Positions 32,845 to 42,809 of a stretch of 64,000 nucleotides of DNA are shown here, one piece after another (the stretch's first letter is position 1; every line of letters starts with the position of its first letter). The notes beneath the pieces were generated by a model. It searched no databases and was not told the DNA's origin. It saw only the letters and a list, made by a program, of their open reading frames with translations. The translations under genes were made by a program, and so were the position numbers. The stretch spans positions 209,669 to 273,668 of the forward strand of contig JANPYM010000011.1 of assembly GCA_025890175.1 (NCBI GenBank), written 5' to 3'. Source of the DNA: Ciborinia camelliae (Eukaryota > Ascomycota > Leotiomycetes > Helotiales > Sclerotiniaceae).

Positions 32845-34611
32845 CTAAATAAGCTCCAAATCTATTTCCGCCTCCGAGGCCATAGAACATGTAAATGATG
32901 AACCAGATTCCGAGTCTGAAGATGGACATGGTGAAACAGCTTCCGATTTTGAACCATCACGATCCATGTACTTGTCCCAGTCCCCCACAAACTTTTCATA
33001 CCTCCTAAAGTCCTGACTGCCAAGGAAACCACTTCTAGTAAATCTAGCCAGTCGACGAATCCAAACGCCTCTGCCGTATGTATCATCTATATAGGTCGGA
33101 TCGGCTTGCTGCATAACATGATCAAAGCGTTCTTTGATGGCAGTGACCTCCTCATTGAGTGGTAGATCGAGTGGAATATCATAGTCGCCACACCATGCGA
33201 ATGTGTATCCAGTACAGTGATCAAAACGATCCTCATTGTACCAGAGCCAGGCCTTGGGAGCTCTGGTGAGGACGAGTGGTGCCGACTTAACATCGTCCCA
33301 ATCAATAGTCCCGCTAACCTCCCACGTTCCCGACTCGGATTTATTGACAAATATGTGTCGAGCGGCCAAATCCCAATACCATAATACGTTGTTACTATCG
33401 GATGGTTTGAAAAAATTGGCGTCCTCCATCTCCTTCAAAATATCTCTCAGCTTTCCATATTCTTTATCCATATCACAAGAAGGTAGTGCTTTCTGAGCAT
33501 CCATCAATCTGGAAAGCAAGGATGGTAAATCCTGCTTTTGGAGAGGTGCACTAAAATCTTTACAATTTAATGCAAATCCACCAAAATCTATTTCTGACTT
33601 TGAAGGATCAATAGATGTTGACGTCCATGGCACATCATGGGTACCGATAATTCGACCGGGTCTATCGAGATTGATGTTCTCCAACTTGATGATGAATTCA
33701 GCTATAGCCGTTACAACTTCGAGTTTCTTCGATAAAGGAATCTCCACAGGATTGTTCCAAAATAAATCTTCAATAGATTTTCCTGGAACCAGCTCTTGGA
33801 TTACATATGGTGATTCCAGATAATTCGTCGATGTTGTATCGAGGGCGATAATTCTCGGCACACAAAGGAAGTCGAACTTGTGGAGGAGCCATGTGAGTGT
33901 TTCGGCTTGATCTCGGATCTTGGTTTGTTCACGCCCATCAATTCCGCGTGGAACCCGCAAGACAAAATGTTGTTGTCCAGAGTCACTTGGGATTGACAAC
34001 CCAATAACTTGATTAAAGTTTCCCCCATACATATGTTCTATGTTCGATGGCTCGCCGAGACCTATATCACAACAGAGTTGATGGACCTTTTCGCGATATG
34101 TAGCAAATGGTTTTTGTGGCCAATGATCAGTCGAACTCGGTTCGACAGAGGCATTTGAGTGATGCGAGGGCTGTTGCGAGGGTATATGAGAGGTGCCTTT
34201 AGATGGAGATATAACACTTGCAGAACCATTATCTTCCATGGATTTGTTCTCGTGTATGCATCCCTGCATGATAGCATCGAGGTCGGAATCACTGCGAGAT
34301 GCATGACCTGGCAAGACACCCACTGGCACAGATATCTTGCTCTCGATGGATTCGGAGTGATTGAAATCACCGACAAATGAAGATTGAAGGAAGTCATTAA
34401 TATATGTTGGGTCGATATCGCTCGGATTAATGATAGACTTGTTGAAGGAATGTTGAGTTTTCATTTCGGATGTCTTTTTCTCGAGAGTTGCCGCTAGTAT
34501 GAATTTCTCAATTTCGCCACCGGAATTGTTGAATGAGGAGTTAGGGGAAATAGTTATTTTAGGAACATTGCTGTTACTACCAAAAGTAGCATCAGAGACG
34601 TTCAAGTCCAT
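32845..34611 (-). CDS. APH-fold phosphotransferase with long N-terminal extension
   Basis: Single exon of 588 residues. Residues 1-165 are Ser/Asn-rich, low in hydrophobics and probably disordered. The kinase-like domain of the aminoglycoside-phosphotransferase (APH) superfamily spans about 170-545: nucleotide loop YGGNFNQV (195-202), strand with FVLRVPR (216-222, Arg where protein kinases have Lys), YVIQELVPGKSIEDLF hinge region, catalytic loop YWDLAARHIFV (Asp414) and metal-binding IDWDD (Asp437). Fungi carry many such APH proteins of unknown substrate; antibiotic resistance should not be inferred. The usual His before the catalytic Asp is Trp413, so activity needs caution. The C-terminus is Ser/Glu-rich. 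Confidence 0.85.
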   Translation of the reverse strand: MDLNVSDATFGSNSNVPKITISPNSSFNNSGGEIEKFILAATLEKKTSEMKTQHSFNKSIINPSDIDPTYINDFLQSSFVGDFNHSESIESKISVPVGVLPGHASRSDSDLDAIMQGCIHENKSMEDNGSASVISPSKGTSHIPSQQPSHHSNASVEPSSTDHWPQKPFATYREKVHQLCCDIGLGEPSNIEHMYGGNFNQVIGLSIPSDSGQQHFVLRVPRGIDGREQTKIRDQAETLTWLLHKFDFLCVPRIIALDTTSTNYLESPYVIQELVPGKSIEDLFWNNPVEIPLSKKLEVVTAIAEFIIKLENINLDRPGRIIGTHDVPWTSTSIDPSKSEIDFGGFALNCKDFSAPLQKQDLPSLLSRLMDAQKALPSCDMDKEYGKLRDILKEMEDANFFKPSDSNNVLWYWDLAARHIFVNKSESGTWEVSGTIDWDDVKSAPLVLTRAPKAWLWYNEDRFDHCTGYTFAWCGDYDIPLDLPLNEEVTAIKERFDHVMQQADPTYIDDTYGRGVWIRRLARFTRSGFLGSQDFRRYEKFVGDWDKYMDRDGSKSEAVSPCPSSDSESGSSFTCSMASEAEIDLELI

Positions 34612-34927
34612 GACTTTATCTATGTAGGGTTAATGTCTTCGAAACACCAAGCGGAGTGTATTGAGCAGTCTTGTGAAAGTTGGAATCGAAGTTGTTTTCT
34701 GGGAGGAAGTGGAAATGCCCAGGAATTGTTAAATGAGGGATGTGGATTGCCAGCTCAAAGATAGTTGTGATAAACACGATTTCGAAATGGAAAATGATGG
34801 AGGGAACAAGAAACTTTGAACAGACAGAGAGTGAATCATTTTCTCCGGGTAATGAAAATGAACAGCAAAAGCCATCACTTTTTTGCAGTGAATCAGAAAT
34901 ATTGTAGAATGAATGCGTACAACGCTA
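34612..34927. other. Intergenic between the phosphotransferase and the membrane protein
   Basis: 316 bp containing the probable promoter of the phosphotransferase. No other feature seen. Confidence 0.4.
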
Positions 34928-36247
34928 CTACCAATCATGTTCGACCATCCAAGCATCATCTAATTGCAATCCGGAATCTCTGAGATCACAACCTGTGTGT
35001 CCCCATTTCTCTGAATATACCTCCTCTCCACCTTTGATCAATATTTCCAGCGCTTGCTCAAAGCCTCGTGGGTCGCGATGGAATGGTTCTCCTTGACCAC
35101 CTAACTGCCTCTGTTGCCAATTATTTTTTTCCCTGGGGTCACTATTCTTCAATTCTGTTTCTCCTCGGACAATTTCTATCAAACGTTGAAAGCCTTCTCC
35201 GCCCATTTCGTCCTCTGCCAATTCATTCATATCATCTGCACTTTCAGGCGGCATATCTGGGTTATATTTTCGACGAAAGAGCAGGTTCAGATCAATCGTT
35301 CTCCCCACATCCATAACCCAACCAGCCTCTGCTGTATCCAACATGATGCCTGCCATTTGAAACCTCTGATACATATCGCAATCTGACGAGTAATAGCCGA
35401 TGGTCGGATCCCAACCTCCCATCTTCACAAAGCTTTGCACATTATTCAACGCAAGCCAATCGTACTCGAAGAATCGAACGCCCCACCCATCATATCCTTC
35501 CTCATAGCTCGGATCTGAGGTGTATCGTAGTTCGTCAACGGCTCGCATATAAAAGGACTTGTGAGAAGTCGCGGGACTGCGTTGCTGATTCAGCGGTGCG
35601 TGGGTAAAGTCTTCATCGGAGAATACGACCACATCCATGTGACTCCAGAAATAAGTATCCCAGCCATTTTCAAGCGCTGTGTAGATATAAAAGTTCTGAA
35701 GCTGGGCAAAAGTGAGGAGAGTTGGCGTGGAAATCACGTTGACTCCAAAGACATTTATGAGTCGATCAACGTTTAGATATGAAGGGTTTTGGAGAGTGAT
35801 CTTGGGCTCGGGTGCGAAGTTGAATCTCATTGTGCCAGTATTATCCACAACGTATATATCCTGTGCAGGCCATCCCGCGGCAATATACGATAGGACACAT
35901 TGCTGAAGTAGGAGCCAATTTCGAGTGAAGCCTATGAAAAGGGGAGTTTTCTCCGGAACATGTTCATCGGGTGGTTTATTCCATGATGGTATCTCGGGGA
36001 GTGTCTTGTAGACAAATGTATCGACAATTTGGCGTGATTCATGTGAGCTTTCGACATTCAAAAGTTGTTTACGTATCGGCCCCGGTGGTCGCGCTCTCAC
36101 AGCCGGAGGTGGCCCAGGTGGTTCAAACCCATCTCCCTGGACAAATTCGACTGGTGCTTTGATGAGCTTGGGTGTTTTAGTCCATAGGTAGAACAGGAGA
36201 AAGAGGTACACTACGAAGATGGCAGATGCGCCCTTATACCTGGCCAT
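34928..36247 (-). CDS. Type II membrane glycosyltransferase-like protein
   Basis: Single exon of 439 residues. A single N-terminal hydrophobic anchor (ASAIFVVYLFLLFYLWT, about 7-23) follows a short basic end, then a Pro-rich stem (42-57). The lumenal part has the look of a GT-A fold: a strand with LFIGFTRNW, IYVVDNTG, a conserved-looking FYIYTALENGWDTYFW, then HMDVVVFSDED (about 203-213), in which Asp205 or the later acidic cluster could be the metal/nucleotide-sugar site. This topology is standard for Golgi glycosyltransferases. The acceptor and donor are unknown and the family assignment is by pattern only. Confidence 0.7.
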   Translation of the reverse strand: MARYKGASAIFVVYLFLLFYLWTKTPKLIKAPVEFVQGDGFEPPGPPPAVRARPPGPIRKQLLNVESSHESRQIVDTFVYKTLPEIPSWNKPPDEHVPEKTPLFIGFTRNWLLLQQCVLSYIAAGWPAQDIYVVDNTGTMRFNFAPEPKITLQNPSYLNVDRLINVFGVNVISTPTLLTFAQLQNFYIYTALENGWDTYFWSHMDVVVFSDEDFTHAPLNQQRSPATSHKSFYMRAVDELRYTSDPSYEEGYDGWGVRFFEYDWLALNNVQSFVKMGGWDPTIGYYSSDCDMYQRFQMAGIMLDTAEAGWVMDVGRTIDLNLLFRRKYNPDMPPESADDMNELAEDEMGGEGFQRLIEIVRGETELKNSDPREKNNWQQRQLGGQGEPFHRDPRGFEQALEILIKGGEEVYSEKWGHTGCDLRDSGLQLDDAWMVEHDW

Positions 36248-38152
36248 CTTTATGTGTTGTCTAAGGGAACAAGAAGCATGATGTTCTGAAAGGAGATGTA
36301 GCTTTCGAGATATCCATTAATCTTAATCTGAAAACTTGGTCTCCAAAAATTCGCATGTGTATATGACGATACTATGGATATGTATCAAAAACAATCAACC
36401 TTATATTGCGGGTATTGTACCCGAGGGATACGGCAAGCCCCTCCTGCTGCCCCTTAATAATCAAATGTCTACCGACTCCTTCGCAAGATGTTGAGGGTCC
36501 TCATTGTTTTAATAAAGTCTTGCAGTACGCGCTACTATGTGTACCGCCACTATCTTTTTCCACACTCAGCAAACCTCAAAAGTACTTGATCAGGCGTATC
36601 AAATATCTACGTGGCAGCCGGTAAGATATGTGTGGAGACTTTGCCAAGTCTGAATCACTACTGTGGGTCGGTCCGTGTTAGCTCTCCACCTGGCGACGAA
36701 GACCATTTATTTCGGGCCGGCGAGGTAGCGGCAATAGTTTCATCTCGATGACTGGATTCAAAGCAAACATCTTCAAGTAGCGAAGGGATTTGTCAAACGG
36801 GAGATGTCGTATGATTTCACGTGACTAGAGCTAGATGCTGGTGAAAGATTTTCTATTGGGCTGACGCTACAATGGAACCATGGCTCGGATCAAACCCGCA
36901 AGATATTAAAGATATGATTCCATCATAGCATGACAGATCATTTCGGATGTGAAAACCCTTGTCACGTGGTGACACTGGAATGTTCATTTTCACAGCCTCA
37001 GCTCCGAATATTTGCAGCCAGGCAGATGGATAGCGGACTTCGAAAATGCGGAGATATGCCAAAGTTCAATGATATGGAATCATTGCGTATTTCCGTTGCG
37101 AAGACCAAGCCAGATTCAAGCCCCCTTCATCGAATCTCGACACGAGCCACTTCCAATAACCATAGAAATATAGAACAAACAATATATCCAAGACTCACCA
37201 CACGTCCCAAACTTTCATAGGGGTCCAGATGGAGGCTCGATGATGTAACCGGAGATTGGAATGTGTTTCTCTTCAGCTCAGTGCTCAAGGCATTGGACCT
37301 GAAATCGAGGCGTAGCTCTTATATCACATGACGTCCATTCTTCTCAGCCAATCATTTTCCTCCTTGGAAGGATTGTGGCTCGTCCAATAAGGCACAGCCC
37401 CCACACTGCTTACTCCCATACTTCCACTTCCATTTCCACGATTTCGAAAAACTTGCACTTGTGATTTTCAAATTCTGCCTTGAATTACGCCACATATTGG
37501 CTTTATGCGACATGCCATTCTCGCATTTTTTGACATCTGCCTTATCGTTTCGATGGACCAACCACCGCAAAACCAGTTTGCCAAAAGCTTGAATGTTAAG
37601 TAACACTTGGTGTCTGCAATGACTCTACGCCTGGATCTGTACACCTTTACCCCGGAAAAATGGAATCACGTAGACGTACCAGTCACAACGCACACCCATA
37701 ATCTGTCGATTATGTTCCAGGCAATCATACTTCCAATTGTTTTCAGCCCTATTGCTTCATTCCTATTGGATAGAATATGAGTCAAAATGGAAGTCATCGG
37801 CGAGCGGGGGGTTGATTTCCGCAAATTTCCGCAAATGTCCCCTTCTACAATTCGAATGTTCTCATGCTTGTGGCTGTGGCTTGTTCTCACATTCTCGTTA
37901 TTAATTGATATGATGATGAAAGATGTCCGAGTTTTGGATTGTGTTATACAATGCAAGTTTAAAACCAAGGTGGATTCCACTTCATTGATCAATTCCTTTC
38001 TTTTCATTTCTTCAGACAATTTAGGTCAGACAAAGATTGTTTCATTCTATACAGACTACAGTAGGGCTGCATATTAGTTCGTCTATTCAGTCACGGACTT
38101 AGTTCTGGATCCTACTATCTATCTACGCTCAACCAACCCCGCGATCGCACCT
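36248..38152. other. Gene-free interval
   Basis: Several short frames but none with domain, splice structure or context. It includes the promoter of the membrane-protein gene (minus strand) and, at its end, of the hypothetical gene at 38.2 kb. Confidence 0.45.
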
Positions 38153-38950
38153 ATGTCTCCGACTGGAGTTGCCTTTCGAACGCTGGTCGACTCTCTTCTT
38201 AATGAGTTGTCAGACTGTATTGGATTTTGTCAACAAATTAGAGAAAATCGTCGACTAGGGTCTAAGCACGAGAATTTCGATAGGCTTCAAACCTACCTCC
38301 TCAACTCACATACCACACTTTCCGTTCAATATGATACTCTACAACGATGTTTCGGGCAACGCATGGATGTTGGCGATGAAGCATCGATTCAGCCAATGAA
38401 CAAATGTCTAAGGGCAGTATCTTCCGATATAAGAAGAAAACTATACGAGATAGCCAACAAGACAACACATCCATCCGGGGCTAAACAACTTCCCGGCTTC
38501 GGTACTCTACTTCAACACTGGAAATTGATTGAGGAAGATGCTTCCAACGTCATAATTCGTTTCTCACAACGTCTAATCATCACACCACCAGCATCACCTC
38601 CTGTTCCAGCTCCCACGTCATCGTCGCCACAAGAATCACAAATCAGATCAGATCAACGACTTGTTTCTAAAAGTGATTTCGAATTCCTGGTTGAACATTT
38701 GAAGAATTCATGGACGGAAAGATGGAGCAATGAAAAATTGATCTACATCAACTACTACGATGAAAAGATCAGAACCCACGAAAAACCCAATGCATTCATC
38801 AAAACAGTACCCACATCCTACAGACCTGCGTGGACGGAAAGTGAAGCGGGATCAAGGCCGAGGGATGAGGATTTGAATGAAAGGGAAAGAAGGACCTATG
38901 CATATGGAGGGTCGAACAGGCCACAAAGAGAAGAATTTTGGAGACAATGA
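38153..38950 (+). CDS. Hypothetical helical protein
   Basis: Single exon of 265 residues. The first 150 residues are predicted mostly helical from composition and periodicity (LVDSLLNELSDCIGFCQQI, LQTYLLNSHTTL). A Pro/Ser linker (TPPASPPVPAP, about 144-160) joins it to a charged C-terminal region rich in Arg/Glu with ERERRTYAYGG. No signal peptide or membrane segment. I recognise no family. The ATG chosen is the first in the frame, and the frame is long and clean for this region. Confidence 0.6.
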   Translation: MSPTGVAFRTLVDSLLNELSDCIGFCQQIRENRRLGSKHENFDRLQTYLLNSHTTLSVQYDTLQRCFGQRMDVGDEASIQPMNKCLRAVSSDIRRKLYEIANKTTHPSGAKQLPGFGTLLQHWKLIEEDASNVIIRFSQRLIITPPASPPVPAPTSSSPQESQIRSDQRLVSKSDFEFLVEHLKNSWTERWSNEKLIYINYYDEKIRTHEKPNAFIKTVPTSYRPAWTESEAGSRPRDEDLNERERRTYAYGGSNRPQREEFWRQ

Positions 38951-40856
38951 GATGAGGGTTATAAAAAGGTGCGGTTTTCAGGGGTGAATGATATAAGATT
39001 TTATGAGACGGAATGAAATGATGGCACAGTCACGGTTACGGTGGGATGATATCCAGGTTTTGATTTGGTGTTGGCAAGCGATTTTGGGGACTTCAGGATC
39101 ACAGGACTGAATCTTCGGCCAGCGCATGGTGGGAAATCTTTGATGGCGGTATTCCTGGAGTTCAGTATTCATTGCAGTATCTGCTTTGCGAGTATTTTCT
39201 GGGGTATAATAATGAAGAAAAATCGTTCTCTATCTCACACCCCACATGACTTTTGTATGTGAATATGTTCCAGGTACCTGAATCCGATTTTCGGATGCAC
39301 CCCGTGTAATGCACCCCGCCATATTCTAGAATAAGCATAATCTAGGCACTACTAGGCACATTCTGCAGGGGATTTCTGCATATATTCAATTTGGTTGCAA
39401 ACCCAAAAAATAAAAATAATAATACGTTTCCAATTTTGCGAAAAAACATGAAAAATATGTCTCATAATATAAAGGAACACAGGACAAGGTAGAGCTCCAG
39501 TTCCATGGCGATGACGAGTCCATAGATACCGAAGGACAGAAGGCATGTCTTCACATCACTATATGCTGTGCCGCAGATGCAAAGCTCCCTGTTCTATATT
39601 TTTATCGAATTCCAACCCGCCATATGCTTCTTGCACCAGGTGCCATTTGTAGTGTATATAAATGATATTAATATACTCAAATAGCAGATCACGATTGGCT
39701 GCGGCCCATCAAGCGTGGGCAAATCTCCCTCCTTCATTCTACCAATTTCAGCCGCTGGTGGATCGCGTATATATCCGCCGCTTCGTTGTGAACATGATGG
39801 AGATGGCAGCAATAACTGTATTGCAAATCCTCATTCTTCTGCAAATACAAGTCGTCGATATCTACTTAGGTATAACATGATGAGGAGCTCGGCTGTTGGT
39901 GATGAAGTTGTTCCGGCCCTAGCCTATTGCGTATCGAAAGCAACTCTCGCCACCTAGTTCAACGTCCATAGCGGTGCAGGGATTGTCAGCTCGACCTCAA
40001 ATCAGTAGCGTACATCCCAATATATCCGATTCGTTGAAATGGTTTGGCAGCCGAAGACTGAGGTCCAGAGAAACTGGCAGAACAGACGAAGTTCTGGTCT
40101 TGACCTTGATGGTCAGGGTTCGGAATTGAATGGCAGATAGATAGGGGGTCATCGTGTGCTCGCAGATGTAATGAATAAATCATATACTATTTATTTGTCT
40201 GTATGTTTCTAATATCTATGTTGATTCATATTGTCTTTGGGGTATTGTATTGACGAAAAATAGTATGCATGGTGAAAGAGTAACACTGAATTTCAGCGTT
40301 CGATGTCATTTGGCAGGCGTCGTGTAAACCTCGGCACGAGTGACTTCTACCTCCCTCCTCTCGGGTGTATCCCTTCCTCCGGTCCAACAGCTCCGATACA
40401 ACACAATACATTCCTCGATTTTAGATACAGCAGGGGCTTAACTCACCAGATTGCAGTTTTCGATCGCGTCAATTACAGTCAGCATGTCACCGCTCACGAT
40501 AACCCCTCCCCATACCCCACACTAAATTGGTGTTCTACGGCCCCGCACCTGTCACTTTGATGGTCAGGATTTCTCCAGTGATATCGAATATTAGGAGATG
40601 CCTTGATGTGAGAGGCTCAGAAAGATACCATTGTACCTTGAATGTTGAGGAAATGATCCATTCCGTTCAATGTGGGATATACAAATGAAATACTTGGAGA
40701 TATCGAAATATCACGTTGAGACCCACATATCAAAGTGGCTGAGAGGCGTGGCACAAAGGTGCAGTAGCTTTGCATACCTAAGATCAAGATCAATATCTTG
40801 TCTGACACCCCATATCATTCAATTCAGAGCCTTCTCATACCCCATTATCGTTCATC
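38951..40856. other. Gene-free interval
   Basis: No supported gene. Small frames here lack domains. The last few hundred bases form the upstream region of the HET-domain gene. Confidence 0.45.
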
Positions 40857-42809
40857 ATGCCGTCCCCATACGCAAACTTACCACTTCTCCAACCTGATAA
40901 GCAAATTAGACTGCTTCGGCTTGAGCAATCATCATCTGACAGTGATACCTACCGCTTCAGCTTGACTGTGCACGACTTTCATGATGATGTGCGCCCATCC
41001 TACATTGCCATTTCTTACACTTGGGGAGATGCCGTTCCACTCCTCCCAATAATTGTGAATGGTAAAAAGATGCGAGTGCGGTTCAATTGCTGGTATGCTC
41101 TGTGGCAGATGCGATACCATGGTTTCACTGATTATCTTTGGATTGATTCATTGTGCATTAATCAAGATAATGATGGAGAGAAAAATTTCCAAGTAGCTAT
41201 CATGGGATCGATCTACGAATCTGCATTATGGGTCGCGAGTTGTCTTGGTACTGGTGAGACCATCGGTGTTATACAGCCCGTCATGATATCTGATGGTAGA
41301 GAGGCAAAACTCGCTAGAATGAAACTTCGAGAAAGATTTGATCAATTGCCATATTTTGATAGAGTATGGATCAAACAGGAAATTATTCTTGCACGCGATG
41401 TCACACTCTTTTACGGGCTAGAAAAGATCTCGTGGGAAAAGTTTGATCTGTTGATCAACATGGTAGAGGGACAGTTGGACCAAGAGTTAGATTCAGACGA
41501 AAGTATGAACTTTGATATTGCCGAATTGTCAAGCAATTTCTACACATCAAGTCAAGAGATGGATATTTCACTCCAGGAAACCGAGATAAACTCCACCACT
41601 GTACAACTTTGCAATCATCGCTCCAAGTCAAAGTCTGGTTCATTCGTAGAATTGGTTCTCAGATATAGAACAGCGAAAGCTACCAATTCCAGGGATAAAA
41701 TATACGCACTTCTCTCTCTTCTTCCAAAAGAAGACCTCGTTCGGCAAAACTTAGTGATTGACTACGGACAACCTACGTTCTATCTCTTTCACGCCATTGT
41801 CAGATTGGTGTATTTCACGTACGAGGACTTAGAAGCTGGACAAAAGCACCAAGTTCTCGATTTGATTAGGGAATGGGTGGACATCAATGAAAATAATCCG
41901 GAACTGGATGATTACCTGAAATCGATTCCCTCTTCCCCATCAGATTGGCTACCCTCTTCGACTTCAGACTTGGCTAATCCTTGGATTAAAGGATTCGATC
42001 CTCATATCATGCTTGATATCATGGAATTATGCCAAGTACGCCGCGAAGATGAGCTTGAATTCAATCTGAGCCTTCAAGCTCAAGAGTACACTCCTCTAAC
42101 CTTCCTCGAACACATAAATACCTGGCGGCGAGATGATAAGAAATGGACCAAGGCAGATATCAATCAACTTCTACCAATCAATCTCAAAAGTGCAAAAGTC
42201 ACCTATATATGGCCAAATATACACTCGGATATTTCTCCCGGTATGAAGGAGTTTCTGGTGAATGCTGATGTTCGAGCTGGAGATTTCATCGCAAAGATAC
42301 TTTGGGGTGGGCCGGAACATCTTTCCTATGCCACAGATCATTGGACTGCAGCACATGCTGTTTTTCGGGCCGTGGATATCAATGGAAAGGATGAGGAATC
42401 AGACAGAGGCGATCACTCTGCCATGCATACATCCGACAACACATTCAAAAACTCTTCCACTCACCCATCAGCACAAGAAGACGGAAAGCAAGTTTCCTTA
42501 GCACTTCACAGCTGGGCCATTCCAGTCGCCCGAGATCTTACACTCCTCACCAAAAGCCCATCTTCGGATTTCAATTCCGCATATCGAACATCATCTCTCG
42601 GCGAATTAAAACTCCATCATAGAGATGCTTTGATCCCCCTAATTCTGAACCATAGACCGCTCCATGCGTTGATGTATCCTGCGCCTGAAGGTTCGGCGTT
42701 TTCCATAATTCGGTCGAGTGCCGTGGAATCTGGGAATCGAGATGCTCGGATACGTCGTCCTGAAATGCGTAAAGCTGATTACGATTATTTACGAGATGTT
42801 CTGGGATGA
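40857..42809 (+). CDS. HET-domain (heterokaryon incompatibility) protein
   Basis: Single exon of 650 residues. The N-terminal HET domain has its three hallmark blocks: YIAISYTWGD (49-58), YLWIDSLCINQDN (93-105) and the following EKNFQVAIMGSIY (108-120) with VASCLG. A helix with RFDQLPYFDRVWIKQEI, then a region reading RTAKATNSRDKIYALLSLL, are standard in this family. The C-terminal half has no named domain. HET proteins mediate allorecognition and programmed cell death after hyphal fusion and are TIR-related in fold; many copies occur per genome, so a specific het locus cannot be assigned. The ATG chosen immediately precedes the domain. Confidence 0.92.
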   Translation: MPSPYANLPLLQPDKQIRLLRLEQSSSDSDTYRFSLTVHDFHDDVRPSYIAISYTWGDAVPLLPIIVNGKKMRVRFNCWYALWQMRYHGFTDYLWIDSLCINQDNDGEKNFQVAIMGSIYESALWVASCLGTGETIGVIQPVMISDGREAKLARMKLRERFDQLPYFDRVWIKQEIILARDVTLFYGLEKISWEKFDLLINMVEGQLDQELDSDESMNFDIAELSSNFYTSSQEMDISLQETEINSTTVQLCNHRSKSKSGSFVELVLRYRTAKATNSRDKIYALLSLLPKEDLVRQNLVIDYGQPTFYLFHAIVRLVYFTYEDLEAGQKHQVLDLIREWVDINENNPELDDYLKSIPSSPSDWLPSSTSDLANPWIKGFDPHIMLDIMELCQVRREDELEFNLSLQAQEYTPLTFLEHINTWRRDDKKWTKADINQLLPINLKSAKVTYIWPNIHSDISPGMKEFLVNADVRAGDFIAKILWGGPEHLSYATDHWTAAHAVFRAVDINGKDEESDRGDHSAMHTSDNTFKNSSTHPSAQEDGKQVSLALHSWAIPVARDLTLLTKSPSSDFNSAYRTSSLGELKLHHRDALIPLILNHRPLHALMYPAPEGSAFSIIRSSAVESGNRDARIRRPEMRKADYDYLRDVLG

